The notes beneath the pieces are model-generated. The model was given only the letters and a program-made list of their open reading frames with translations, searched no databases and was not told the DNA's origin. DNA of 64,000 bases from Owenia fusiformis (lineage: Eukaryota; Annelida; Polychaeta; Sabellida; Oweniidae): positions 34,275,425-34,339,424 of the forward strand of contig CAIIXF020000010.1 of NCBI GenBank assembly GCA_903813345.2, given 5' to 3'. Positions 1 through 10,802 of this stretch are shown here, one piece after another; position 1 is the stretch's first letter; each line of letters opens with the position of its first letter. The position numbers were made by a program, and so were the translations under genes.

Positions 1-148
1 TCATTGTCATTTATTCAGACATTAGTAACGTAAATGATACAGCCATACATTGACAGTAATCGAGGTATTTAATGAGTGACCGCAATAGTACGACATAATA
101 TATTAGATATCGCCAGTCAACGCAATTCAGTCTGTAGTGAACGCGACA

Positions 149-1865
149 ATGGAGCTCAACGGTACATTTAACGTGTCAGTAGATCTTGAGAAAGCATTTA
201 ATTTCACGGAATGTTCAAATGTGACAATCGAATGCCACGAGGAACAAGCTAAAGGCATGTTAGGAATTTTTCTGATCCAATCAACGGTAGCAATGGCGAT
301 TATAATTGCAAACTTACTCATCATAATTGCGATTTGGAAATCGCCCGAGTTAAATACAGTTTCAGATTACTTTAAAGGACACCTTGCCCTCACTGATATA
401 TTGTTCGGGGTATTTGTGCTGATTAGATGTATACTTGATCTTAGCGGACAACAACAGAGCAAATATATGTGTTTGTTTTTGTTGTATTTCGTCTTAACAG
501 CCGGAGGATGTACGATGACTGGAGTTCTGCTACTTTGGACAGAGATGTTCATTGCCGTCAGGTGAATGTTTTAGATTTTTTAATTAGATTTGATTAAATT
601 CAGGTCATATAATTCACAATTTGATCAATCATATTTATTAGTTAGTTTGCTATTATATTTATCTATTTCACTATTGAAAAAGTAATACATACATTTTGTT
701 CTTTAACGATGCACGCACGAGAGTTTGCCCGCTGCTTTAAGACTGCAGCCACTGAACCAGGAAATATGATTGTGTTTCGAAGTATTTCTCTACCCTACTA
801 ATGAAGAAAGAAAAAATGAACTCAATATTGGTTTAGAACGTATTTTCAAAGATAGAGCGATTTCTATCAGGTGCATTTTTGAACACTGTCCTTCAAAACA
901 TTTAAATGGTGCTTTTCAGGTACACCATGATCACGAACACGGTCTTTAAACATAAATTTGCACGTAAAGTAATCTTGGGAGTCTGGCTTTTCTGGGGACT
1001 ATATACTCTACTCATCTTCGTCCACCCCAATGATTTGGAAGTGAGGACTTGTAACCTTGCAAACGGGTTGATACGTCGATACTTTGTCATCACGTCGATT
1101 GTTTCATTCTACACACATGTTATAATCCTGATAGCTCTCCAGGCAGCCACATTATACTCAATGGTGAAACACGTGAATAAGCTGAAACAGACTGGTGTGG
1201 TTACAGCTAGGGCGTCAAACGTCAAAGATATGATTACATCGAGATTTAAAATCGAACCAACGAGTTTATCTGTGATGACAAGGAGAAGTACGACAGTTCG
1301 GCAGAATGCTGACGAAGGACCCCTCGGTTCGGCACCTATTAGCACACGACACCAAAGTTCGGCAACTATTTTCACACAGACTAAACCTGGTTGTTCCTCT
1401 GAGATCACGCCTGTTGAGGCGTCAACTGATATTATCCTGCTGAAGAATGACGTCCTCTCTAGCAAAAATAAAGCCGATGGGTCAGAAGATATGAGCACAT
1501 TAAAAGTACCAATCGTAAGCAGACCACAAACGTGTGGCTTCAAATCTGGAATGGCCACCACCAACGACAGAAACAACCAACGCAACATATATCGAAATTG
1601 GATCAAACGCATATCCTCCCTCATTAAAATGATAACCGTTATGCTCATTTCGTTCATTGTATGCTATTTACCACTTTTTACAGTCACTGTGGCTCAATTT
1701 TTTGATGTCAATACCTCTTCCAGTATCACGATGATAACTGCCATTTTATTTATGACAAACTCCTTAACAAATATCGTTATCTATCCTACCTTAAGTAAAA
1801 AATACAGGATAGCGTTAAAACGTCTCTTAACTTGCAAATGTGGACGCGTAACACAAACCCCTTAA
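149..1865 (+). CDS. Class A (rhodopsin-like) G protein-coupled receptor, orphan, two exons
   Basis: Exons 149-561 and 920-1865 join in phase at a GT-AG intron (donor ggtgaa, acceptor ttttcag) to give 452 codons plus stop; the first in-frame ATG is at 149. Seven hydrophobic segments are visible. The N-terminus of about 38 residues has four N-glycosylation sequons (NGT, NVS, NFT, NVT). TM2 keeps LALTD. TM3 ends in V-R-Y (R138-Y139, the codon split by the intron) where DRY is usual. TM6 has CYLP and TM7 has NIVIY in place of NPxxY. Cysteines in YMC (start of TM3) and RTCN (second extracellular loop) can form the conserved disulfide. The third cytoplasmic loop is long (about 110 residues, Ser/Thr rich), and helix 8 ends in CKCG, a possible palmitoylation site. 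Membrane receptor; ligand not inferable. An amine-, adenosine- or melanocortin-like orphan is possible, but subfamily assignment needs a phylogeny. Confidence 0.85.
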
Positions 1866-1892
1866 TCCATTACACCCAGCTAATCCACCAAA

Positions 1893-2032
1893 AACGGAAG
1901 CTCCCCCCCCCTGGCCAGATATTCTTTCAAAATCATGCAGTTTTTCACCATTCTGAGAATTTTTCGCATGATTTTTAGCCAAAATTGTGAAAAAGCTCCC
2001 CCTCCTGGTAAAAGCTGGCTACGGGCAAGCAG
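1893..2032. repeat. Dispersed repeat fragment (copy 1)
   Basis: The segment shares a core reading roughly ATGCAGTTTTTCACCATTCT, C-rich ends and a GGCTAC terminus with the reverse complement of 44637-44790. It is therefore an interspersed repeat just 3' of the GPCR stop codon. No coding potential. Confidence 0.55.
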
Positions 2033-2605
2033 CTAATCCACTCAAAAATTGATGAACATTTATCGAGTGATTTTATTCCATTTTCATATCTTCCCTCAAA
2101 ATAGAAGTTTACAATTTCATAAATAGCAACGGCATTAAGTGAAATCGCCAAATACAGGACGGGCCAAAACGCTGGGAATCAAAGAATCAATTATAGAATT
2201 ATCTGATTATACAGGCAATAGTATAGGGGTTACAGTTATATTTGATTTTAGTTGTACTGTCCCACATGCTGGAGCCTGGTGTACGTTTAAACTGTGCATC
2301 GGGGACCTACCTTTTGTTGTTCAGTTATCATATTTTGTAAATAGGGCCGCGGGCTGGTTTAACAACAGGAAAACTTCTGTGTAAAAACTGAATCATGAGA
2401 ACTTGTTTTTCTAATCAATTTAGCAACTTGCTTATCCTCCGTGCCTCAATTGTTCTAAAGGCAGATCATCTTACCACCTTTTTCTTGATGTTTAATATAT
2501 AAATAGAACAATGGGAGAAAGGCGTTGTCATTTCCTCAGTAAATGACACCCGACTACTGTATACAATTATGAAACCAGAACAACGGCAACGCCAAAGCGT
2601 AGCGA

Positions 2606-3435
2606 ATCCCATCGAACAGCCATGGATGGCATTTTTACAAACAAAGTATATAGCAAAAATGGCAGGCATTTTTCAAAATGGCCGCCTTCTACCAAAAGTG
2701 TCATTAGACCATTTTCCATACTTATAGTATTCACATTCCAAATATGAACAAAATCGCTCCACTACTTTTCGAGTTATAGTAAAATACGTTAAAATGGCGG
2801 CCATTTTGGCCGCCTATACCAAAAGTGTCATTAGACAGTGTGCCATCCTTATAGTATTCACATACCAAACATGAACAAAATCGCTTCACTACTTTTCGAG
2901 TTATAATAAAATAAGTTAAAATGGCGGCCATTTTTCAAAATGGCGGCCATTTTTCAAAATGGCGGCCATTTTTTAAAATGGCCACCTTCTACCAAAAGTG
3001 TCTTTAGACAGTGTGCAATGTTTATAGTATTCACATACCAAATATGAACAAAATCGCTCCACTACTTTTCGAGTTACAGCAAAAATCGTAAAATAACGAG
3101 TAAAGGCCGCCATTTTTCAAGATGGCTGCCATGTGCTTCTTTAATATCTACATTTCTAGCTTTATTAATGTCCTATATAATGTTTTTACACCTAAAACAT
3201 ATTGCTATTACAGTTTTACATATTGCACCTAAATTACTGTAAATTCGGCACTACAATGGCCGCCATTTTGAAATGAGCGGCCATTTTGAAAATCGGCTTT
3301 CGCGCAGAACTTCTACCCCCATAGGGTATATGTGTAAAAAATATGAACAAAATCGGGCCAACGGTATTTGAGTTATTGCCCGGACGGACGGAAGGACGGA
3401 TGGCCCTATATCACCCCAACTTCGTTCGATGGGAT
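2606..3435 (-). mobile_element. Non-autonomous element with CGGCCATTTT tandem core (copy 1)
   Basis: Bounded by a perfect 12-bp inverted pair, ATCCCATCGAAC (2606-2617) and GTTCGATGGGAT (3424-3435). Inside are about three units of roughly 120 bp containing GGCGGCCATTTT and TATTCACATACCAAA motifs, then a short GTCC-rich tract. A second copy lies in the opposite orientation at 30169-31377. Similarity between the copies continues past the left 12-mer (AAAGCGTAGCGA side), so that end may be subterminal. No transposase seen; the architecture resembles elements with central tandem repeats. Confidence 0.7.
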
Positions 3436-4644
3436 AATTAAAAGAAACAGTGATAAATATGTATAACATTCTGTAACATAATAGAACCAAATATTATTCA
3501 TTGAGTGTCATTAAGTGTTATTAAGCATTCAGCTTGATTGAAAATACTATGGTGTTGTGTTTCCACACGGCGGGATGGATAGCAAATATGAGTGAAAATA
3601 GCAGGACAAAGATATAATCGAGGGAGTGAATCTTTGTTCCGGGTGTTCTTTCAGATACAAAATGTTATTTTACACGAAATATATTTTTTCTCAAATGAAC
3701 GACAATATCCATATATCATTGTGAATAAATATTACAAACATGTAGTATATAATGTAACACAAATACTAGGCTAGGCAAATGGAAGTTTAACATCCCAAAA
3801 ATTGCAACAGTTTTTAAATTAGGCTTATATTGTATATTGATACCAGTTGAAAAACATATCAAAAATATAGAAAAATATATGCAGTGGACAAATATGAAAT
3901 GTCACATTCCAGGTACCCCCCTCCAAATTTGAGTATGGGATTGTAAATATTTTTTTATTTCAAAATGGAATACTCTTGTCAACTAAACGAGTAATATTAT
4001 GATAGTCTACTGACATAAGAGCAACTAAAAATTGTTAACCAACTATTTGAGTGCGATAATTGGCATTTCTAGCGCCAAATATCTGAAAATAGGCCATCAA
4101 ATAGCCCGAATTTAATATAACAATGTATTTATTTCTGTATCAATTCATCAGAATTGCATGAAAAATATCAAGGAGGGTATTGTACACCTGAACATTGTCT
4201 TTGATAAGTATCAGGGTCATTAAGTGAATATTGAGCGTGAAAATAATATTTGAAATTTCAATATTTTACCACACCCACTTTTGGGGTGACCTTACTTTTG
4301 TTTAATTTCTTCCAAGATATGTCATATTTGAACTCAATAGCACAACTAAATTATTTGTAAAGGCTTATTTTGTCCTGAAAACAGTTTTTGAGGTTTTCAG
4401 GAAAGGATTATGTAAAAAAAAAAAGTAGAAAAACAGCAAATGCCAGGTGAAATATAGGGGAAGCCCTACTTTTAGTTGATAACTGTTAAATTATCAAATG
4501 TTTTTTCCTTTTAAATTCAATTTGATATATAATATACCTTTTCTGGTAAAACAGAGAACGATTTGTTACAATCAGTGGTCAAAAAATGTCCTTGAAAAGG
4601 CAACAAAATGTTAAATATCCCTGTCCCTGACATCAGTTTATTAA

Positions 4645-5200
4645 TATGAGCCAAAAAAGGTAACCCAACCAAATGTTTGTTAATAACCCAGTCATTCAGC
4701 ATGGGTTTGACATCATATTTGGCACAATTACCTTGTTCAATGTTCTTTCATTCTACTAAGTGTCATTGATCTATCCTTAATAGTCATGATTTTATGGCCA
4801 TTTACAAAATGTGCTCAAAATATCGAAATGTGCCTAACTGACTGGACATCAATACCACCAGTTTTTTTTTTATCTGTGGACCTTTTTTCGATACTAACAA
4901 CACTTGAAACATTAAAACAAGAGATAAGAATGAAGATGAGAGTCATAACACATGATTTTTATGCTGATTTGAACAACAACGCACGATACGTTCAAGTTGG
5001 CCTCCAAGCATGACACCCATATTTCATGGCATGGTATAAAATGGCCATAAAATCGTGACCACTAGAGACCACTGAGACTGGGTAGATTGATAATACATTG
5101 ACCAAGACTCAATTCTGCCAAATATGACACTAAATCCATGCAGGATGATTGGACTGGATTATTAAGATTTGTTTGGGTTACCTTTTTGGCTCGCCCTGTA
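4645..5200 (+). mobile_element. TIR element with GAGCCAAAAAAGGTAACC ends, uninterrupted copy
   Basis: Left end TGAGCCAAAAAAGGTAACCC (4647 on) is inverted at the right end as GGGTTACCTTTTTGGCTCGC, ending CCCTGTA at 5200. The interior is collinear with 30042-31780, except that the latter carries a 1.2 kb insertion. Length about 556 bp, no transposase; a mariner-type non-autonomous family is likely from the TA-CAGGGTG terminus seen in the other copy. Confidence 0.65.
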
Positions 5201-5499
5201 TTAAGGAAAAATTGTTACTTTTGACTAAGGTGTTCTTAACCACACAGTGATATTGAGAAATGAAATGAAGAAGTTCAACTGAAGAATGTTCGATTTCAAG
5301 ATGAAATTCAATAAAAAATGATTATGTTCGATTATGTTATGTTCATTATCAAAAATGCTGCCTTAATTTTGTAATCTTAACCTTCATATATGTGTCTTAC
5401 TTATAAAGAGCAAAAAAGAATGCTGATTAAATAAGCTTAATACTATTATGTTGTAACAACAATCAGTTACAACCTTGTCTATCACCAGCTTTCATCAGG

Positions 5500-5757
5500 G
5501 GCGGATATGGGAACCAACGAGGGGGGGGGGGGGCAAATGTCAGGCCTGAGAAAAAACTTCCGCGGAAAAAATTTGGGGCCCCTAAAACCCTGAAGTGGGC
5601 AAATTTTGAAATATTGAGACCCATTTTCTTCAATTAAAAATAAGGCTTTAAAAGGCCCATTTATGACCAAAAGGCCCACTTTTCGGGGCCTTAAGGCCTT
5701 TTTGGGCCCAATTTTTTTTCTGGGCCCGCCCAAGGGGGTGGGAGGGGCCCAGATCTG
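5500..5757. repeat. GC-rich dispersed repeat
   Basis: Begins with GGGGCGGATATGGG followed by a run of G and continues with GGCCC-rich stretches, ending GGGCCCAGATCTGCC. Base composition contrasts sharply with the AT-rich surroundings. The opening resembles the GGCGGATCCAGG terminus of the element at 9325-9486. Confidence 0.4.
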
Positions 5758-5844
5758 CCAGTGTTCATATTTAGTCATCATTATTCTCATGATCAGTAAT
5801 GGAGGTATTTGCACAAATGCCTTTGCATACCTTACATGTCAAAG

Positions 5845-6065
5845 AACAGTTATTTCATTTTTCTACAAGAACATCTCATAGAAATACAATCTGCCTTACA
5901 CACACAATGGATGATCTCTGAGAAAGGGGAGCTGCATTTAGGCAATTGGTACATAGTTTTGTTGCTTAATTCCCAGCCCAATTATAATGGAGGCAGTTTA
6001 TTTCCCTCCCACTCCTGGATCTGATGGTACACTCTGTAACTGTGGTATTCCGCAGCATCAGAAAA
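5845..6065 (-). pseudogene. Remnant of a transposon-type Cys-rich ORF
   Basis: Reading leftward from 6065, one frame gives DAAEYHSYRVYHQIQEWEGN, a stop, then GWELSNKTMY and a C-terminal cysteine cluster IIHCVCKADC followed by MRCSCRKMK and a stop. The pattern (a Y/W-rich stretch, G-W, then H-C-x-C-x3-C and R-C-S-C-R-K) recalls the C-termini of uncharacterised repetitive ORFs common in invertebrate genomes. It has one in-frame stop and no start, so it is broken. It sits inside the 3766-8016 element and may be part of what that element once encoded. A separate Cys-rich stretch (CTCAAFRIGC, then CDCENCNP) reads on the same strand near 6840-6915. Confidence 0.45.
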
Positions 6066-6218
6066 TGGAGGAAGAACACGGGGCTGCAATAATTCAGATC
6101 TTGCTGCTCTCTTTTAATAGAATTTTAGAAGCCTAAGATAATTTAGGGTTTCACCATTTTTCCACCATAAATTGACAAAAGAGCATGTTCCTCTGCAATG
6201 ACAGAGTTGCTTGCATTT

Positions 6219-6540
6219 CACTGGTTTTCTACTTGTTTACGTTGTAACAAAATGTCTGAACATCGAACGTTTTTTTTTCTTTATTTCACACATTGTAGGC
6301 AGAATTCCCACAACATTGTTATCACAAACATGTATCAGTATTATATGTTTAAAAGATGTACATATTTGCGAACAAATAGTTCAGAAGACAACAGAATCTT
6401 CGATTTAATTCCTGAGAAAAAAAACATCGTGGGGATTCTGCCTACAATGCGTGAAAAAAAGGAAAAAAGAAATATCGTACTTTCGACGTTTAGACATTTT
6501 GTTACCGAAACGACAAGCGTAATCGAGCGGATCATCAGTG
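6219..6540. mobile_element. Fold-back element, same family as 54425-54961
   Basis: Starts CACTGG and ends ATCATCAGTG, with the subterminal inverted pair AGGCAGAATTCCCAC and GTGGGGATTCTGCCT. Flanks CATTT (6214-6218) and CTTTT (6541-6545) look like a 5-bp target duplication with one change. Shorter and more decayed than the 54 kb copy. Confidence 0.6.
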
Positions 6541-8016
6541 CTTTTGGTAATCTAAAAACAACCGCTTGTTTTCTCAAGAACTCACTCTTTTTTATCTGCC
6601 TCAATGATAGCCTCTTGTCTATGCCATATATAACCTGAATGCGATGTCACACCCCAGAAAAGAAACAAAATATTGTCACAGACCACTTTTCCCAAAGACA
6701 ATCTTATTTCATTTATATTCCAACATTTTGTTTCTTGGGTTGCTGCTTTTGGTTCAGGTTTGAAGAAAATGTTGAAGTTTGTGTTTTGTGCATGATAAAT
6801 GAGAAGCACAAGGAGATCTGTATGAGTACTGTATTTGAGGTTTGGACACTTTGGATTGCAGTTTTCACAATCACAATATCTGCATCCGATTCTGAATGCA
6901 GCACATGTACACTCAATGTTTTCCAACCTGACAGACAGAATTACCATCATTCCTATGCACTGAAATTATATTAATGAAAGACTCCCCAGATTATATATCT
7001 GAGATTTTAATGTTCTCTGTCAGTTTAAATTCTGTTTAATAGCCATAAATTCGTTTCTACAGCATTATACATCCAATTGATAGTTCCATAGTAATGTACT
7101 CTTATGTAATGATTTATTTATCTGATGAATTTAAATATATGCAAATTTTGTAATTGCGGATTGTAATTAATAATTTAAACAATATTAAATTCCACAAAAA
7201 CTACAACTTACATTATTTAGATAAGCCTAGTATATAGCAGTTATCAAATACCCTAATATCAGAGTGGTGATATGTAATTATTCATCAAATAAAAGTGAGG
7301 TCACCTTAACATTTCACCTGGTGCAACTAATAATTCCTATTTTTCATACTAATAAGGTATAAACCTTCACAAAACTTGTATTTTAGATGATGACAAGCCT
7401 ATATAAATGATTTAGATGTAAACTCTAATACAAATGTGATGCATTGTGGGAGTTAATCATCAAAACTATTGTCTCCCCTATAGTGGGCGGGGCAAAACTA
7501 TGAAAATGAAATAATTTTTTTCTTCCTAAGTATACTTTTTAGAATGCTGACATTCACCAAATATGAAGTTCATATGAATATGTAACACCATGATTTTTTT
7601 CATGCTTTTCTGACAAACTGATCCTTAAATATCTAAATAGAAATGTGATAACATGCCTGTTTTGTGGCCTATTTTGTTATACTTTGGGGTCAAATGACCA
7701 ATTACTGGTCTCAAAATTGATTAAAATAATATTTTAATTATTTGTGAATATGTGATCTATCATAATAAAGCTTGAATACTTGACTAAAGTATTCCATTTG
7801 GGAAGAATTAATTGTTTCCTACCAATACTCAATTTTGGGGTAGGGTTGTAGGGGGTACCTAGGAAGTGAAATTTCATATTTGTCCACTGCATACATTTTT
7901 CTATATTTTTGATATGTTTTTCAACTGATAGTAATACATAATATAAGACTAATTTAAAAACTGTTGCAATTTTTGGGATGTTTTGGCCTTTTATGAGCCC
8001 ATTTGCTTGGCCTATA

Positions 8017-9255
8017 CGAACAGAAAATAAATACAATTGATGTGAATTGAATAAATACATTTCATTTAGTTTCTATGTAAACGCATTTCGTGGAGACTAT
8101 AGATGGACGGCTGAGATGATAAAAGGAATCCGACTGTTCCTACAAACATTATGCGATGGCTCGTTTTGTGAACGCACATAGTATATTTGTAATTTCAACC
8201 TAATTCAGTCTTCCTTATTGATCACAGCACCCCACCCCCAAGCCTTAGTTTTTTTCTAAACTAGCACTAAAACCCCTAGAACTGGCCCGGCAAGGTGGTA
8301 ATAATAGTTACTATCATTTTAGCCATAACCAATATCTGTTTCTGGTGGTTTGTATTATTCTGATATATCGTCTGGCGCCTGTCAACCTATTCGAGACCGC
8401 TAAAATTCATTCATCTCATTTCCTTTTGCAGAGTTGATTGAAAAAATATATGCATTATTGAAACCGTATCGCCAAATAAAAAATAGACATTTTGGCCCAC
8501 TTTGTAGGCCTCTATCGAAAAATGTTGGGACTTCAAGAAGGTTAAAAGTACACACTAGGAAACTTCCATCTTCCGATCACAGGGCTTCAAAATCCAGAAT
8601 ATATTCTTTCTTTTACCCCCTGCGATAAGCAGTTACCATTTCCCTGATTAAGAACTTGCAATCTGATTGGCTCTCGCATTATTGAGACAGAAACCATGCA
8701 TAAATCATTGCGCATAATTAGATCACGTGATTCAGTTAAATCGGGCGAGTTGTATTTAGATCACCATATAAATCAATGGAGAGTAGGACCTCCTACCCCT
8801 TTACACCGGCGAGGATTCGTACGTCCATGCTCAACACATTCTATTCAAATCTTTTCAGCAAACTTGCCCTCCTGATCCCCACTGAAACCACATTCCGTCA
8901 TTATGTCGATGACGATCCTAAACTACGTCGAATCAGTTCGAACAAAGTTTAAACCGTTGACAACACGTTTAAACAACGTAGAAAAACGTGTTTGGTTAGA
9001 CTTAGGTGTGATAATAAAGCGGTCAAGCTACACGTTTTACAACACGTCGTATGTGAACGTTTCTTGGGAGGTTACGTGTTTTAAAGGGAACTTGTAAGTC
9101 AACGTGTAATTTAATGACTCCTTTTTCCAGTGACTAAATTACAACTATTTCCCTTCATACTTAATCTGGCAAGCAGAAACTACAAATGGGGACAACTAAT
9201 CCACTGAGGACCATAATTCTTCATGTTCACGTACAATTGTTTAAAAACGTGTAAC
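8017..9255. other. Intergenic stretch, no gene seen
   Basis: Short open frames (for example 8434-8628 and 8903-9097) show no family resemblance or convincing splice context. AACGTGT motifs recur in both orientations between about 8900 and 9260, suggesting degraded repeat material. Confidence 0.4.
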
Positions 9256-9660
9256 TTAACCTCCACGTTACACTGCCAATCTCAAACAGCGCTGTTAATA
9301 AACCAGTGCTGCAAAAACAGAAATCACCAGCGGATCTAGACGGGGGCGTGCCCCCCCCCCTAAAAAGTGGGAAAATTCGTGTTTTGCCTCATTGCTTTTT
9401 ACAAAATTTGAATCTTTTTTTAATTCGCTCACAGTTATTATCACACGCCCCCCCCCCCTAACACAAAATCCTGGATCCGCCACTGGAAATGTACATCGTT
9501 GTTTTCTAAAACAGTGCTGTATACTGCTATAAAAACAGTACTGTACTGAACTACGCTGTTCAAAACAGGTGATGTAAAAATAGCACTGTACATGAACTGT
9601 ACAGCGCAGTGCTCGAACTGCAATATTCAGTACTGTTTACAGCGCTGCAAGTTGATGTTG
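9256..9660. repeat. Cluster of CAGTGCTGT-like palindromic motifs
   Basis: Around ten variants of CAG(T/C)(G/A)CTGT occur within 400 bp in both orientations, for example CAGCGCTGT, CAGTGCTGT, CAGTACTGT and CAGCGCTGC. The cluster is interrupted by the element at 9325-9486. Function unknown. Confidence 0.5.
9325..9486. mobile_element. Short MITE with C/G tracts and CGGATC(C/T) ends
   Basis: The left end CACCAGCGGATCTAG and the right end CTGGATCCGCCACTGG are imperfect inverted repeats. Two runs of ten or more C lie inside, and there is no ORF. The GTGGCGGATCCAGG-type terminus is a widespread MITE end in animals. Superfamily unassigned; no clear target duplication was found. Confidence 0.55.
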
Positions 9661-10682
9661 CGGATTTGGGGGTGTTTTTCCAGGGGCCTAATTACCAGGT
9701 CAAATGACAACTATTTTCATATTCCCTTTAAACTGAGTCGTCCAAATAATACTATGAATGTGAGAGCGCAAAAGTTCTCTTAAAACGTGTAGCTAACCTA
9801 ACATAATGTTCGAGATTCGTCATTCTTGATTGATGATGGCACGAAAGACAAATTACACAAGAAATATTCATTGTTTTCTAGTGAAATTCTGTACATTTAT
9901 TCCTTTCTATATACAAATAATGTACATTATATACAAACACTTTTTAAAAGGGATTTGATTGTTTATTTTAAAATGAGGCGTAAGCGTTCATTTCATACAT
10001 TTAATTTCTTAAAATGTAAAATGATTTTTAATTGATACATTTTATACACCATAGAGTGTTAACATCTTTTCTCTCATTCCACTGTTTTATATTTTATTAC
10101 CATGGCAATTCTGAATTTATACACCGAATACTTCATCTTCTGTCATGTCTTTTGCCCATTTTATGCGATGAGAAGCGCGGCTAAGAGCCCAAAATTGGCG
10201 AGTCAAAAATCCATGAGCAAAATGGACTTAGCCACATAAGCCACACAAGGATGTCAGTGTCATCATTGACATATCTAAGATTTTTAACATTGTTTCTAAG
10301 GATTTTTTGCCCCACCTATTTCAGGTAACTTCAAAACCCACGATTCGCTGCAGATTAAAGTTGGTTTGATAGAAAGCTACACACAGATTTAAACTACTGT
10401 GTGTCATCAAATAGAAGAAAATAGGTTTCATTGGCAAAAAATGCAGATCATCAAAAATCTCATTAAAACGAGACTTCAACGAGATTTCAAAGCTATACAA
10501 CAAAGCCTCTGTTGAGTATAAATCTGAATAGATTGTCTCCAGGGGAGCCATATTGGATTTACAGTTCTGCAATTTATCTTGAATAATTTTACCATTTGAA
10601 GATTTTGTGCATTTTTATAGAGATATTACATTTGATTTGATGAAGATCTTACTTATTTCATTCAATAATTCGTCTGCTCATG
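9661..10682. other. Intergenic stretch downstream of INTS3, no gene seen
   Basis: AT-rich. Short open frames at 9826-10035 and 10321-10572 are low-complexity, lack splice context and resemble no family known to me. No convincing repeat structure seen. Confidence 0.35.
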
Positions 10683-10688
10683 TTTATT
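10683..10688 (-). terminator. Candidate polyadenylation signal of INTS3
   Basis: AATAAA on the minus strand, 115 nt past the INTS3 stop codon at 10803. Position and hexamer fit a short 3' UTR; no transcript evidence available. Confidence 0.45.
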
Positions 10689-10802
10689 TCACTTAATTGC
10701 TCTCAAAAATTTGTATTAATTTAAAGATGTTGAATGGTGTTCTTTTGTTTCTTTCCCATTCATCTCTATTCTGTTTCACATTTAAAACATTTTTCCAATT
10801 TC

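Larger units (their letters stand above)
3766..8016. mobile_element. 4.25-kb element with long diverged inverted repeats
   Basis: The outer 0.7 kb on the left (3766-about 4490) is matched in inverted orientation by about 7230-8016. Shared landmarks in order are GGCAAATGG, AACATCCCAAAAATTGCAAC, ATGCAGTGGACAAATATGAA, a GGTACCCCC block, AAATAGGCC and TTGATAACTG. The interior carries another transposon (4645-5200), a GC-rich repeat (5500-5757), a decayed Cys-rich ORF (5845-6065) and a fold-back element (6219-6540). This looks like an old DNA transposon or fold-back element with later nested insertions. No intact transposase was recognised. Confidence 0.6.
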
